Notes: generated by a model not told the origin, from the sequence alone. Counted from the stretch's first letter, positions 8,774 through 16,863 are shown. The stretch: 64,000 nt of DNA from Clostridia bacterium (GCA_017408985.1 JAFQTO010000070.1:62001-126000), one strand, 5' to 3'. Numbers and translations are program-made.

Positions 8774-9622
8774 TTAAGCCTTCTTGAAGAGGTTGCATGC
8801 CTCTTCGTATGCGTGACGCTCGAAGTCAGCATACATTCTTCCGCGGGACATAGCCTCGTCAAAATCTACTTCGTAGCCGTTGAAATCGGGGCCGTCAACA
8901 CAAGCGAACTTGGTGACCTTCTTGCCGTCCTGATTAAGGGTGAGACGGCAGCCGCCGCACATACCCGTACCGTCGATCATAATGGGGTTCATGGAGACCG
9001 TGCAGGGTACGCCGAAGGGCTTTGCAGTCAAAGTGACGAACTTCATCATGATCAGAGGACCGATGGTGATGACCATATCGAACTTCTCGCCTGCCTCAAG
9101 CATCTCCTTGAGGGGAACGGTGACGTTGCCGTGGCGGCCGTAGGAGCCGTCGTCGGTCATCATGACCAGCTTGTCGGAGCAAGCGGCGAACTCGTCCTCC
9201 AGAATGACCAGGTCCTTGTTGCGGAAGCCGATGATGCTGGTGACTTCTGCACCCAGCTCGTGAAGAGCCTGAGCGATAGGCATAGCGATGGCGCAGCCCA
9301 CGCCGCCGCCGACGATGCAGACCTTCTTGAGGCCGTCAAGATGGGTGGCAACACCCAGAGGGCCTACGAAGTCCTGAATATACTCGCCCTCGCGCTTTGC
9401 GTTGAGCTTTGCTGTTGTACCGCCGACGATCTGGAAAATGATCTTGACGGTGCCTGCGTCCTTGTCACAGCCGGCAACGGTAAGAGGTATTCTCTCTCCG
9501 TCTGCGTCCACCCTGAGAATGATGAACTGACCGGGACGTGCTTTTTTCGCAACAAGAGGTGCTTCGATCTCCAGCTGTGTTACAGTGGGATTGAGCTCCT
9601 TTCTGGAAGCGATCTTGTACAT
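8774..9622 (-). CDS. nfnA: NAD/FAD/[2Fe-2S] small subunit of NADH-dependent ferredoxin:NADP+ oxidoreductase
   Basis: A 282-residue ferredoxin-NADP reductase-like protein. It has an FAD-binding beta barrel (GQFIILRVDADGERIPLTV), a nucleotide-binding domain (VCIVGGGVGCAIAMPIAQAL) and a C-terminal [2Fe-2S] loop whose cysteines include GMCGGCR and a later FACVDGP. This is the NfnA / dihydroorotate dehydrogenase electron-transfer subunit family. Pairing with nfnB selects NfnA. The ATG at 9622 is chosen because GAGGAG sits 5 bases upstream; an in-frame start at 9640 would overlap the upstream stop. The same fold is also annotated as sulfide dehydrogenase subunit. Confidence 0.92.
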   Translation of the reverse strand: MYKIASRKELNPTVTQLEIEAPLVAKKARPGQFIILRVDADGERIPLTVAGCDKDAGTVKIIFQIVGGTTAKLNAKREGEYIQDFVGPLGVATHLDGLKKVCIVGGGVGCAIAMPIAQALHELGAEVTSIIGFRNKDLVILEDEFAACSDKLVMMTDDGSYGRHGNVTVPLKEMLEAGEKFDMVITIGPLIMMKFVTLTAKPFGVPCTVSMNPIMIDGTGMCGGCRLTLNQDGKKVTKFACVDGPDFNGYEVDFDEAMSRGRMYADFERHAYEEACNLFKKA

Positions 9623-9636
9623 AGTTACTCCTCTTT

Positions 9637-10218
9637 TCATATCGGTATTTTATGAATACATATTAAAGCTCTGACGAGCATTTCTCCGTGATCGAATGCA
9701 AGCTCTTCGTCCGACAGCGCGCTGACGGCGATCTGTCCGCCCGAGTATGCATATCCGAGTTTGATCACGCAGCTGCTGCCCGTGAGAATCACTGTGTTAT
9801 CCGTCAGACTTACTCCGAACCACTCTGCCTGACGGGCGTCGTCTCCCGCTCTTGCCTCGGGTTTCGTGCCGAGTCGGGATACAAAGCACTGGGAAACTAC
9901 CCAGCCGCGTTTGTCTCTGCCCGGCTTGCTGAAAAGTCCTACGGGGATAATGGGCGCATCTTTGACTCCCGTTTCCTCAAGCAGCTCTCTCTGTGCCGTC
10001 TGCTCGATGCTCTCCCGCTCTTCGGCAAAGCCGCCGGGAAGTGCCCATTGACCGATGCAGGGGTGACCGCCTCTTTTTATAAGCAGCAGCTGCAGATCAT
10101 CCTGCATATCTGCCAGCAAAACCACGTCGGCGGTAAGGGACGGTCCGGGATATCCCTCCCTTGAATAGCTGCTCAAAAACTCCTGCTCAGTCAGCCCGTT
10201 TTTGTCCCGTTTAGGCAT
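9637..10218 (-). CDS. Nudix hydrolase
   Basis: A 193-residue protein with a textbook Nudix box. It starts GGFAEERESI, runs through the E and REL positions and ends LLEETGV, matching Gx5Ex7REUxEExGU, with WALPGG just before. Such enzymes cleave nucleoside diphosphates linked to another moiety, with Mg2+. It is the first gene of the operon with nfnAB and hydCBA, ending 14 bases before nfnA. A substrate related to pyridine nucleotides (ADP-ribose, NADH) is therefore a reasonable guess but only a guess. No winged-helix NrtR domain is evident at the C-terminus. Confidence 0.85.
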   Translation of the reverse strand: MPKRDKNGLTEQEFLSSYSREGYPGPSLTADVVLLADMQDDLQLLLIKRGGHPCIGQWALPGGFAEERESIEQTAQRELLEETGVKDAPIIPVGLFSKPGRDKRGWVVSQCFVSRLGTKPEARAGDDARQAEWFGVSLTDNTVILTGSSCVIKLGYAYSGGQIAVSALSDEELAFDHGEMLVRALICIHKIPI

Positions 10219-10283
10219 TGAACACTACCTCTTTCGGAAATTTTTGCGCAGTATAAAACAGGAGGTCGCAATCTCCCGTGTGT

Positions 10284-10312
10284 ATTCTAACACAAACTGC
10301 GTTATTTGACAA
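10284..10312 (-). promoter_or_regulatory. Promoter of the Nudix-nfn-hyd operon
   Basis: Minus strand TTGTCA (10312-10307), 17-base spacer, TAGAAT (10289-10284), about 65 bases before the Nudix start. No other good promoter appears until hydA ends. Confidence 0.75.
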
Positions 10313-10400
10313 CAAGAAAAGAGGGTTTTTGCCACGATTTTTGATGATAATTTTTTCAAAAAAATGCATTTTTTTGAATAGGCTCCGCCTCAAAAAGCAA

Positions 10401-10438
10401 AAAAATAAGCATATCCCTATAGTGGATATACTTATTTT
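10401..10438 (-). terminator. Terminator after the flavodoxin gene
   Basis: Minus strand AATAAGTATATCC, short loop, GGATATGCTTATT, then a run of seven T. The stem has one mismatch. It ends the flavodoxin transcript. Confidence 0.8.
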
Positions 10439-10449
10439 CTAATAATTAT

Positions 10450-10875
10450 TTATCTCACCAGAAACTCGCCCTGCGCCAGACATTCGGCGCGCACTACTTC
10501 GTCGGGACTGCCGCAGCATTTGACCCCCTCGCCCATCAGTCGGGCGCCCTTATCCGCGCAGGTTCTTTCCCACTTGCGCATCCACTCGCCGCCGCCCCAG
10601 CCGTAGGAGCCGAAGAGGGCGATCTTTTTGTCCCTGAGACGGTTTTCGCATCGGGCGAACATAGGGTCAAATTCTCCCTCCTCAAGGCTCTCCGCACCCA
10701 TGGCGGGACACCCGAAGGCAACGGCGTCGTAGGCGTCCATCATAGGTGCGTCAAATTTGTCGGCGGTAAAAAGATAGGCCTGCGACCCCGCCTGCCTGAC
10801 CCCCTCGGCTATATACTCCGCCATTTTTTCGGTATTGCCCGTACCGCTCCAATATACTACTGCTACTTTTTTCAT
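10450..10875 (-). CDS. Flavodoxin
   Basis: A 141-residue flavodoxin, a soluble FMN electron carrier that can replace ferredoxin. The FMN phosphate loop WSGTGNTEKMA is at residues 9-19. The second loop (VAFGCPAMGAE) and third region (ALFGSYGWGGGEW) match short-chain flavodoxins. The ATG at 10875 follows AAAGGA; the upstream in-frame extension is not flavodoxin-like. It stands alone with its own terminator, between the glp operon and the redox operon. It could serve as an electron partner for the neighbouring hydrogenase system, but that is inference. Confidence 0.92.
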   Translation of the reverse strand: MKKVAVVYWSGTGNTEKMAEYIAEGVRQAGSQAYLFTADKFDAPMMDAYDAVAFGCPAMGAESLEEGEFDPMFARCENRLRDKKIALFGSYGWGGGEWMRKWERTCADKGARLMGEGVKCCGSPDEVVRAECLAQGEFLVR

Positions 10876-10956
10876 TTTTGTCCTTTCCTTTGCCTCGTTT
10901 TGCATCATTCGTGTATGGGTATTTTTTGCATTAACCCGCCGTCTATTCGGCAAAGA

Positions 10957-10989
10957 AAAAGAAAAATCCGCAGGCAGAACGCCTGCGGA
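10957..10989 (-). terminator. Terminator of the glp operon
   Basis: Minus strand TCCGCAGGC, 5-base loop, GCCTGCGGA, then TTTTTCTTTTTC. It lies a few bases past the glycerophosphodiesterase stop. Confidence 0.88.
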
Positions 10990-10995
10990 GAATGC

Positions 10996-11715
10996 TCACT
11001 CAAGAATATTTGTGGTTATGTAGTCGATGCCCATATCAATAAAACTCTGTGCCTGCTCAGCTTCGTCCACCGTCCATGCGTTGACCTCAACACCGTTTTC
11101 GTGGCACAGGTCGATAAGCTCTTTTGTGACGGCTTTGCGGTTTATATCCAGATCCATTCCGTCTTTTTTGAGCTTTTCCGCAAGCCCCTCCGTGTACTCG
11201 CTGCACAGAAACTGGACCTTCTGCAGGGGGTGCTTTTCTTTGACGTACAGCAGATTGTCGTAGTCAAAGGATATCAGCACCACGCCCTCGCGGTAATCGG
11301 AGCTGTCGAGGATGTCACACACCTCAAAGACCTTTTCTCTCGGCATCGAGTTTTTAAGCTCAAGCACGGCGATCTTGCCGTATTTTTTGCAGATCTTGAT
11401 ATACTCCTCCAGCGAGGGCATATACAGGTCAACACGGGGCTGCTCGTCAAAATCACGGATGGGCAGTTTGCGCAGGGCATCAAACTCCTGCTCCTCAACC
11501 ACGCTGTCAACGCCCGTCAGACGCAGGGTATTGTCGTCGTGATACACGATAAATCTGCCGTCGCGTGTCACGTGGATATCGGTCTCGATGCCCCAGTAGC
11601 TGCGGTTGCCTGCGGCGACGAATGCAGGCATGGTGTTCTCTCTTTCCAGCTTGCTGACACCTCTGTGTGCCACCATTTTTGTATTGCCCTTGTTTGCAAG
11701 TTTGACGGTATCCAT
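10996..11715 (-). CDS. Glycerophosphodiester phosphodiesterase
   Basis: A 239-residue GDPD-family TIM barrel. MVAHRGVSKLERENTMPAF near residue 14 holds the catalytic His-Arg and the Glu-Asn pair, and GIETDIHVTRDGRFIVYHDD supplies the metal-binding Glu and Asp and second His. The family cleaves deacylated phospholipids to glycerol-3-phosphate and an alcohol. There is no signal peptide, so it should be cytoplasmic. It is the last gene of the glpP-led operon, 14 bases after the HAD phosphatase, with AGGGGAGG before the ATG. Its product is the substrate of the glpA-like enzyme upstream. Confidence 0.92.
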   Translation of the reverse strand: MDTVKLANKGNTKMVAHRGVSKLERENTMPAFVAAGNRSYWGIETDIHVTRDGRFIVYHDDNTLRLTGVDSVVEEQEFDALRKLPIRDFDEQPRVDLYMPSLEEYIKICKKYGKIAVLELKNSMPREKVFEVCDILDSSDYREGVVLISFDYDNLLYVKEKHPLQKVQFLCSEYTEGLAEKLKKDGMDLDINRKAVTKELIDLCHENGVEVNAWTVDEAEQAQSFIDMGIDYITTNILE

Positions 11716-11729
11716 AGTATATCCTCCCC

Positions 11730-12530
11730 TTATTGTTTAAGTATATGCAGAAGCTCCTCGGCGCTGTCCATGACCGCGTGAGGTTTATCGCTTGATGCGT
11801 CCAATATCTCTCTCGTGGTCTCGCCGCTGAGCACCAGCACGGTATACGCGCCCGCCGAAAGTCCGCTCTTGATATCGGTGTATATCCTGTCACCGATCAC
11901 CGCCGTCTGATCGGGGGTGACCCCCGCCTTTTTCATAGCCAGCAGGGGCATTTCGGGCTTTGGCTTGCCGATTACCACGGGGCGGCGGCGGGAGACGTTA
12001 TAGAGCATATCGCACACACTGCCGCAGTCTGGCACAGAGCCGAACTCGGTGGGACAGACGTAGTCGGGGTTGGTGGCGATATAGGGGATATCGGGACGGG
12101 TCAGAAGCAGATAGGAAATATCGTGAAGCTTCTGAAAGGTCAGCTCGGTATCAAACCCCATTACGATGCAGTCGGTATCGCCGGTGTCCTCGGTTATTTC
12201 AAAGCCGTTTTTGGCAAGCTCGGCTTTGAGCGAGCGGGTGCCGCATACGTACAGCTTCTGCCCCCTGTGATGCTCAAGCAGATAGAGGGCGGTTGCCTGA
12301 GATGAGGTGAAAAAATCCTCCTCGGTGGCATCGATCCCCATTTTGGCAAGCTTTGCGACGTAGTCGCTTACGCTTTTTGACGAGTTGTTGGTCATAAACA
12401 TATATCTTTTGCCCTGAGCTTTTATGGTGTCAAGCAGCTCGATCGTAAAATCAAACAGCCTGCTGCCCAGATACAGAGTGCCGTCCATATCAAACAGAAA
12501 CAGCCTGATATTTTTGAGGGTGTTCTTCAT
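11730..12530 (-). CDS. HAD-superfamily phosphatase, NagD/class IIA type
   Basis: A 266-residue HAD hydrolase. Motif I FLFDMDGTLYLG is at the N-terminus, motif II is MTNNSSKS, and motifs III/IV are IGKPKPEMP and IGDRIYTDIKSGLSAG. The long cap between motifs II and III is the C2a type of NagD, AraL and phosphoglycolate/glycerol-3-phosphate phosphatases. The ATG at 12530 overlaps the upstream stop as ATGA and has a GGGGAG site. Position inside a glycerol-3-phosphate operon suggests a role in removing excess glycerol-3-phosphate or a related phosphoester. The substrate is not readable from the sequence. Confidence 0.88.
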   Translation of the reverse strand: MKNTLKNIRLFLFDMDGTLYLGSRLFDFTIELLDTIKAQGKRYMFMTNNSSKSVSDYVAKLAKMGIDATEEDFFTSSQATALYLLEHHRGQKLYVCGTRSLKAELAKNGFEITEDTGDTDCIVMGFDTELTFQKLHDISYLLLTRPDIPYIATNPDYVCPTEFGSVPDCGSVCDMLYNVSRRRPVVIGKPKPEMPLLAMKKAGVTPDQTAVIGDRIYTDIKSGLSAGAYTVLVLSGETTREILDASSDKPHAVMDSAEELLHILKQ

Positions 12531-12877
12531 TATTCCACGCTCCCCGTTGCAATAACCTGTGTTCCGTATATATTGTCGCATATTACGTCTCCGATTGCAA
12601 CAGGTGCAGAGGCGGTCATACCGCGCAAAACCGCCATCAGGTCAAAAATATGCTCTTTGGGGATGGGGTCTTTTGTTTTGACGCTGAGTGCTTTGCCGTC
12701 ACGGTTCACAACCCCTATAACGGCGGTCACCGTGCGCATAGGATGCAGGCACTCGCTGATGCCGTACTCCTCACCGCGTCTGCAGGCGTTGCCCGTGACG
12801 GTGACGGTGCCGTTTTCGATATGCGCCTGCAGGGTACATCCCCGCGGGCAGATTATGCAGGTAAGTGTTCTGTTCAT
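12530..12877 (-). CDS. DUF1667-family cysteine protein of the anaerobic glp operon
   Basis: 115 residues with CIICPRGC at positions 8-15 and another Cys in GNACRRGEEYG, the pattern of DUF1667 proteins. These occur almost only next to a GlpA-like dehydrogenase and an NAD/FAD oxidoreductase, as here. The cysteines could hold an iron-sulfur or zinc site, so a third subunit of a GlpABC-like complex is likely but not shown. It overlaps the FAD oxidoreductase before it and the HAD gene after it by ATGA junctions, implying translational coupling. Confidence 0.88.
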   Translation of the reverse strand: MNRTLTCIICPRGCTLQAHIENGTVTVTGNACRRGEEYGISECLHPMRTVTAVIGVVNRDGKALSVKTKDPIPKEHIFDLMAVLRGMTASAPVAIGDVICDNIYGTQVIATGSVE

Positions 12878-14121
12878 TTCTGCACCTCCACAGATACCGT
12901 AAGGCTGTCCCCGTCGCCCGACGTCAGGCCCACGGGCACCTCAAGCTTTTCCATCTCGCCGGGGGCGACTTTGAGACGGGGGAAGGTCTTTATGACCCGC
13001 CCGCCGTTTTTGACCACCATTCTGACGTTGCTTTGGGGCTCTCTGACACGCAGATACAGAGATACGCTGTCGCCCGTCAGACGCACACGCTGGGGCAGAA
13101 CGTATCTGACGCCCTCCCCTGCCCGTGTCTCAATGCAGGGTGCATCTGTATTTTTGCCCAGCACGTAGTCTGCGGCGGCAATGCCTGCCGTTTCCGCCTC
13201 GTCGGAAACGTGGTCGACCAGATCGTGTACCTGCAGTACGTTTCCGCAGGCAAACACGCCCTCACGTGAGGTCTGTCTGAACTGATCCACCACGGCGCCG
13301 CCCGTGACACGGTCAATGTCAATGCCCGCCGCCTGAGTCAGCTCGTTTTCGGGTATCAAACCGCAGGAAAGGAGCAAAGTGTCGCAGGGGATATACCGCT
13401 TGGTGCTCTCTATGGGCGTGCGGCTTGCGTCCACCTGAGCTACGGTGACCCCCTCAAGGCGCTCTCTGCCGTGTATCTCGGCAACGGTGGTGCTGAGATA
13501 CAGAGGTATACCGTAATCCTCAAGGCACTGCACGATGTTGCGGGTCAGACCGCCCGAATAGGGCAGTATCTCGCAGACCGCCTCCACCTTTGCACCCTGC
13601 AGGGTCATACGGCGCGCCATAATAAGTCCGATATCGCCCGAGCCTAAGATGACTACCCTTTTGCCCACCATATACCCGTCGCAGTTGATAAGCTTCTGTG
13701 CCGTGCCCGCGCTGTAAACGCCCGCGGGACGGGTACCGCTGATATTGAGCGCACCGCGGCTGCGCTCCCGGCAGCCCATAGCCAGCACCACGGCTTTTGC
13801 ACGAATTTTGAGGATGCCGCCCGTGCTTGTGGCGGTGACCGTTTTGTCCTCGCTGATGCTTGTGACCATAGTGTCCGAATAGACCTTGATGCCACGCTCT
13901 CTGATCATCCGCACGTACACGTCGGCATACTCGGGGCCGGTCAGCTCTCTGCCCAGTTTGTGCAGACCGAAACCGTTGTGGATGCACTGCTTGAGCACGC
14001 CGCCCGGATGTTCCTCGCGGTCAATGATAACAACGTCCCTGACCCCTCTGTCGAATGCCGCAGCAGCCGCCGCCATACCCGCAGGGCCGCCGCCTATGAT
14101 GACTATATCGTGATTCTTCAC
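12874..14121 (-). CDS. NAD(FAD)-dependent oxidoreductase of the glp operon
   Basis: A 415-residue pyridine nucleotide-disulfide oxidoreductase-like protein. The FAD motif DIVIIGGGPAGMAAAAAA is at the N-terminus, a second Rossmann motif RVVILGSGDIGLIMARRM lies mid-protein, and GVFACGNVLQVHDLVDHV is the C-terminal FAD motif. A redox-active CxxC of the disulfide reductase type is absent. The 90 residues after the FAD motif look like an added beta-rich domain. It sits between the glpA-like gene (3 bases) and DUF1667 (4-base overlap). It probably passes electrons from glycerol-3-phosphate oxidation to an unknown acceptor. Confidence 0.88.
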   Translation of the reverse strand: MKNHDIVIIGGGPAGMAAAAAAFDRGVRDVVIIDREEHPGGVLKQCIHNGFGLHKLGRELTGPEYADVYVRMIRERGIKVYSDTMVTSISEDKTVTATSTGGILKIRAKAVVLAMGCRERSRGALNISGTRPAGVYSAGTAQKLINCDGYMVGKRVVILGSGDIGLIMARRMTLQGAKVEAVCEILPYSGGLTRNIVQCLEDYGIPLYLSTTVAEIHGRERLEGVTVAQVDASRTPIESTKRYIPCDTLLLSCGLIPENELTQAAGIDIDRVTGGAVVDQFRQTSREGVFACGNVLQVHDLVDHVSDEAETAGIAAADYVLGKNTDAPCIETRAGEGVRYVLPQRVRLTGDSVSLYLRVREPQSNVRMVVKNGGRVIKTFPRLKVAPGEMEKLEVPVGLTSGDGDSLTVSVEVQK

Positions 14122-14124
14122 AGC

Positions 14125-15558
14125 TTATATCCTCCCCGTCAGCATTTTTGACCCGCCGCCGTTTTTGGTAACCTCCTCAAGCTTTATCCCCTGCTCCTCG
14201 GCGATAAGCTTCATAACATAAGGTGCGCAGAAGCCTCCCTGACATCTGCCCATACCCGAGCGGGAACGGCGCTTGACGCCGTCCATATCAAGGGCGGGGG
14301 GATTTTTGCGCAAAGCGTGGCGTATCTCGCCCTCGGTTATGCCCTCACAGCGGCATATTATCCTGCCGTAAGCAGGGTCTTTTTTGATAACGGCATCCTT
14401 TTGCTCATCGGTCAGCTTGGAAAATGCCTCTGTGTCCTCCCGCTTGCCGTTCCAATCGGGTTTTGCACAAAGCTTAACGCCCATTGAGTCCAGAATGTCC
14501 GTGACATATCGGGCGATGGCTGCGCAGGCGGTGAGACCGGGTGAGTCAATAGCGGCAACGTTGACCAGATTCTTGACCAGTTTGGACTGAGCTATGATAA
14601 AATCTCCGTCCATGTGGGATGCACGGACACCGGTGAATGATGTAATGACCTTGGACAAGTCAACCGTGGGCACGCTCTCTTTGACCGAGCGGATAACTGC
14701 GGCAAGTCCCTCTCTCGTTGTCTCGGTGCTGTCGGGTGTGTCCACTCTGACAGCGGTGGGGCCAAGGAGCAGATTTCCGTCGGCGGTGGGCGAGACCAAT
14801 ATGCCCTTTCCCTCTTTGGAGGGGGCGCGGAAGATGGTATGGCTGACCGTTTTGCCCTCGCTGCGGTCAAGGAGCATATACTCGCCCGCGCGGGGGATTA
14901 TCTCAATGGAGTCGTCGCCTGCCATAGCGGCAATTTTGCCCGAATAGCCGCCTGCGCAGTTGATGAGGTATTTGCCGCTGACCCAGTCGCCCGCGCTGCT
15001 GGTGAGACCGAAAAAGCCGTCCTTGTGCTTGATGGAGGTGACCTCAAAATTGCGCATCAGGGTAACGCCGTTGTCCATAGCGTTGCCCACGGCGGCAATT
15101 GTCAGCTTATAGGGGCAGATTATGCCCGCCTCGGGAACGTGCAGAGCAAGGGTGACCGACTGTGAGAGATTGCTCTCAAGCGCTCTTGCCTCGTCCCCCG
15201 ACAGCAGCTTAAGTCCCTGCACGCCGTTGCTTATGCCGCGGCTGTAAAGCTCTCTCAGCTGCTCCTCCTCGTACTCTGAAAAGGCGCAGACCATCGACCC
15301 GTTGCGCAGATAGGGAACAGAAAGCTCCTCCGCCGCTTCAAACAGCAGCTTTACGCCCTCGGTGTTCAGCTTCTGCTTGAGTGTGCCCGGTTCGGGGTCG
15401 TAACCGCCGTGGATGATGCCGCTGTTGGCTTTGGACGCGCCTGCGGCAACGTCGTTGGCTTTTTCCAGCAGGCAGACGCGCAGATCGTACTTTGACAGCT
15501 CTCTGGCTATCATACCGCCGCACACGCCTGCGCCGACTATAAGGATGTCGTATACCAT
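14125..15558 (-). CDS. glpA: Glycerol-3-phosphate dehydrogenase-like FAD oxidoreductase (GlpA type)
   Basis: A 477-residue FAD-dependent DAO-family protein. It begins YDILIVGAGVCGGMIAREL, with GASKANSGIIHGGYDP as the second FAD contact. The C-terminal 90 residues form a BFD-like [2Fe-2S] domain, with CRCEG near residue 395 and CQGGFC near 440. This architecture matches anaerobic glycerol-3-phosphate dehydrogenases that work with the downstream FAD protein and DUF1667. It would convert glycerol-3-phosphate to dihydroxyacetone phosphate. Its leader holds a long terminator hairpin (15592-15647), and glpP lies upstream, so expression is probably controlled by antitermination. L-2-hydroxyglutarate oxidase-like activity is the main alternative. 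Confidence 0.88.
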   Translation of the reverse strand: MVYDILIVGAGVCGGMIARELSKYDLRVCLLEKANDVAAGASKANSGIIHGGYDPEPGTLKQKLNTEGVKLLFEAAEELSVPYLRNGSMVCAFSEYEEEQLRELYSRGISNGVQGLKLLSGDEARALESNLSQSVTLALHVPEAGIICPYKLTIAAVGNAMDNGVTLMRNFEVTSIKHKDGFFGLTSSAGDWVSGKYLINCAGGYSGKIAAMAGDDSIEIIPRAGEYMLLDRSEGKTVSHTIFRAPSKEGKGILVSPTADGNLLLGPTAVRVDTPDSTETTREGLAAVIRSVKESVPTVDLSKVITSFTGVRASHMDGDFIIAQSKLVKNLVNVAAIDSPGLTACAAIARYVTDILDSMGVKLCAKPDWNGKREDTEAFSKLTDEQKDAVIKKDPAYGRIICRCEGITEGEIRHALRKNPPALDMDGVKRRSRSGMGRCQGGFCAPYVMKLIAEEQGIKLEEVTKNGGGSKMLTGRI

Positions 15559-15591
15559 ACAAATTCCCCCATTCGGTTATTATGCAAAAAT

Positions 15592-15647
15592 AAAAAAGGA
15601 AACGGAAAACAAGGCGAAGCAAACTTCGTCCTTATTGTTTCCGTTTC
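15592..15647 (-). terminator. Leader terminator between glpP and glpA, probable GlpP antitermination site
   Basis: Minus strand: a long imperfect stem, outer arms GAAACGGAAA (15647-15638) and TTTCCGTTTC (15608-15599), with an inner GACGAAG/CTTCG stem, followed by six T. It stands about 30 bases before the glpA ATG and just after glpP, the position expected for a GlpP-controlled leader. Confidence 0.85.
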
Positions 15648-15676
15648 TCTTAATCTCTTCGGAATATTAAGTTATT

Positions 15677-16237
15677 TTACAGATACCACAGCTCACTTCT
15701 GCCCGTGGACACAGCCAGCGCACCTGCGGATAATGCCGCCTGCACCTCGGCTTTGGTCTCGATAAGACCTGCCGCGATGATCGGTGTGCGGTCGCTTGCA
15801 AAATGTCTGATGACCTTGTCCACCACACCCGGCATTATCTCTACAAGGTCGGGTCGGGCGGAGTTTATCATCTCGCGGATGCTTAAAAGACCCTGTGAGT
15901 CAACGGCAAAATACCGCTGCACGGTAACCAGCCCGTACTCTTTGGCATATCTCAGCAGGTTGGCGTGGGTAGATATCACCCCGTCCGCGCCGATGGAAGC
16001 CAGATATTCTATGCCGCACTTATCCTTGCCTATTCCCCGTGTCAGGTCGGCGTGGATAAAGATAAGCTTATCGGCGTTATGGGCAAGCTCCACCGTCTGC
16101 GTGGCAGTCCTGATATTCTCGTCCAGCGCAAAAATGACCTCGGCAGGGCTGCTGAGCGCCGCCGTTAAGCCGCCCTGTCTGACGGCGGCAATGACTGGCG
16201 TCCTCTCCAGTCGTTCTTTTACTGCGGAAATATCCAT
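15677..16237 (-). CDS. glpP: Glycerol-3-phosphate-responsive antiterminator GlpP
   Basis: A 186-residue GlpP protein. In Bacillus subtilis GlpP binds glycerol-3-phosphate and the leader mRNA and prevents termination upstream of glpD. Recognisable segments are PVIAAVRQ, VIFALDENI, FIHADLTRGIGKD, GADGVISTHANLL, VQRYFAVDSQGL, EIMPGVVDKVI and PIIAAGLI. The ATG at 16237 is preferred to an upstream TTG because GGGAG lies 9 bases before it. The glp operon lies directly downstream behind a terminator hairpin. It has a clear promoter at 16282-16310. Confidence 0.95.
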   Translation of the reverse strand: MDISAVKERLERTPVIAAVRQGGLTAALSSPAEVIFALDENIRTATQTVELAHNADKLIFIHADLTRGIGKDKCGIEYLASIGADGVISTHANLLRYAKEYGLVTVQRYFAVDSQGLLSIREMINSARPDLVEIMPGVVDKVIRHFASDRTPIIAAGLIETKAEVQAALSAGALAVSTGRSELWYL

Positions 16238-16281
16238 AAGCACCAACTCCCTGCACAGGCTATCCTATGCAGTTTTGTGAG

Positions 16282-16310
16282 ATTATACTACAGCACCGAG
16301 GATTTTGCAA
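16282..16310 (-). promoter_or_regulatory. glpP promoter
   Basis: Minus strand TTGCAA (16310-16305), 17-base spacer, TATAAT (16287-16282), 45 bases before the glpP start. Probably drives the whole glp operon when GlpP is active. Confidence 0.78.
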
Positions 16311-16325
16311 GTGTTTTTTGCATAT

Positions 16326-16354
16326 TTGCCATTTTCCGCCGCTTGTGATAAACT
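16326..16354 (+). promoter_or_regulatory. Promoter of the acetyltransferase gene
   Basis: TTGCCA (16326-16331), 17-base spacer, TAAACT (16349-16354), 23 bases before the start codon; divergent from the glpP promoter 16 bases away. Confidence 0.65.
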
Positions 16355-16377
16355 ATAAAAAAACGGAGGTGCAACCT

Positions 16378-16863
16378 ATGAAAAATATAAACTACAAAAT
16401 AGCAACCGAGCAGGACTGCGCTACTATCCTGTCCTTTATCCGCGCTCTTGCCGACTATGAAAAAATGTCCGACGACGTTATCGCAGACGAAAAAACCCTG
16501 CGCGAATGGATATTCGAGCGCAAAAAAGCCGAGGTCATATTCGCACTCAACGACGAGGGAAAAGAAGTGGGCTTTGCCCTGTTCTTCCACAACTTTTCTA
16601 CATTCCTGGGCAGAGCGGGACTGTATCTTGAGGACCTGTTCGTGCTGCCCGAATACCGCGGTCAGGGCTACGGCAAAGGCCTGCTGCGCAAGCTTGCACA
16701 GATCGCCGTGGAGCGTCAGTGCGGCAGATTCGAGTGGGTGTGTCTTGACTGGAACAAACCCAGCATAGACTTCTACCTCAAGCTTGGCGCAGCGCCCCTG
16801 GGCGACTGGACCATCTACCGCCTCACCGGCGACACTTTGACAAACTTCGCAAGCGGCAAGTAA
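16378..16863 (+). CDS. GNAT-family N-acetyltransferase, spermidine/diamine acetyltransferase-like
   Basis: 161 residues of a GNAT acetyltransferase. The acetyl-CoA motif RGQGYGKGLLRKL is at about 100-112, preceded by LYLEDLFVLPEYR. The tail WNKPSIDFYLKLGA matches the spermidine/diamine acetyltransferase (SSAT) subgroup, as does the N-terminal FIRALADYEK. It starts at the ATG at 16378 with a GGAGG site 7 bases before. It is monocistronic and divergent from glpP. A polyamine substrate is suggested by subgroup resemblance only; other amines are possible. Confidence 0.88.
   Translation: MKNINYKIATEQDCATILSFIRALADYEKMSDDVIADEKTLREWIFERKKAEVIFALNDEGKEVGFALFFHNFSTFLGRAGLYLEDLFVLPEYRGQGYGKGLLRKLAQIAVERQCGRFEWVCLDWNKPSIDFYLKLGAAPLGDWTIYRLTGDTLTNFASGK

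Noticed and set aside
10211-10393. A 60-codon minus-strand frame before the Nudix gene
   Set aside because: It covers the operon promoter, has no ribosome site, and its composition is that of A/T-rich intergenic DNA.
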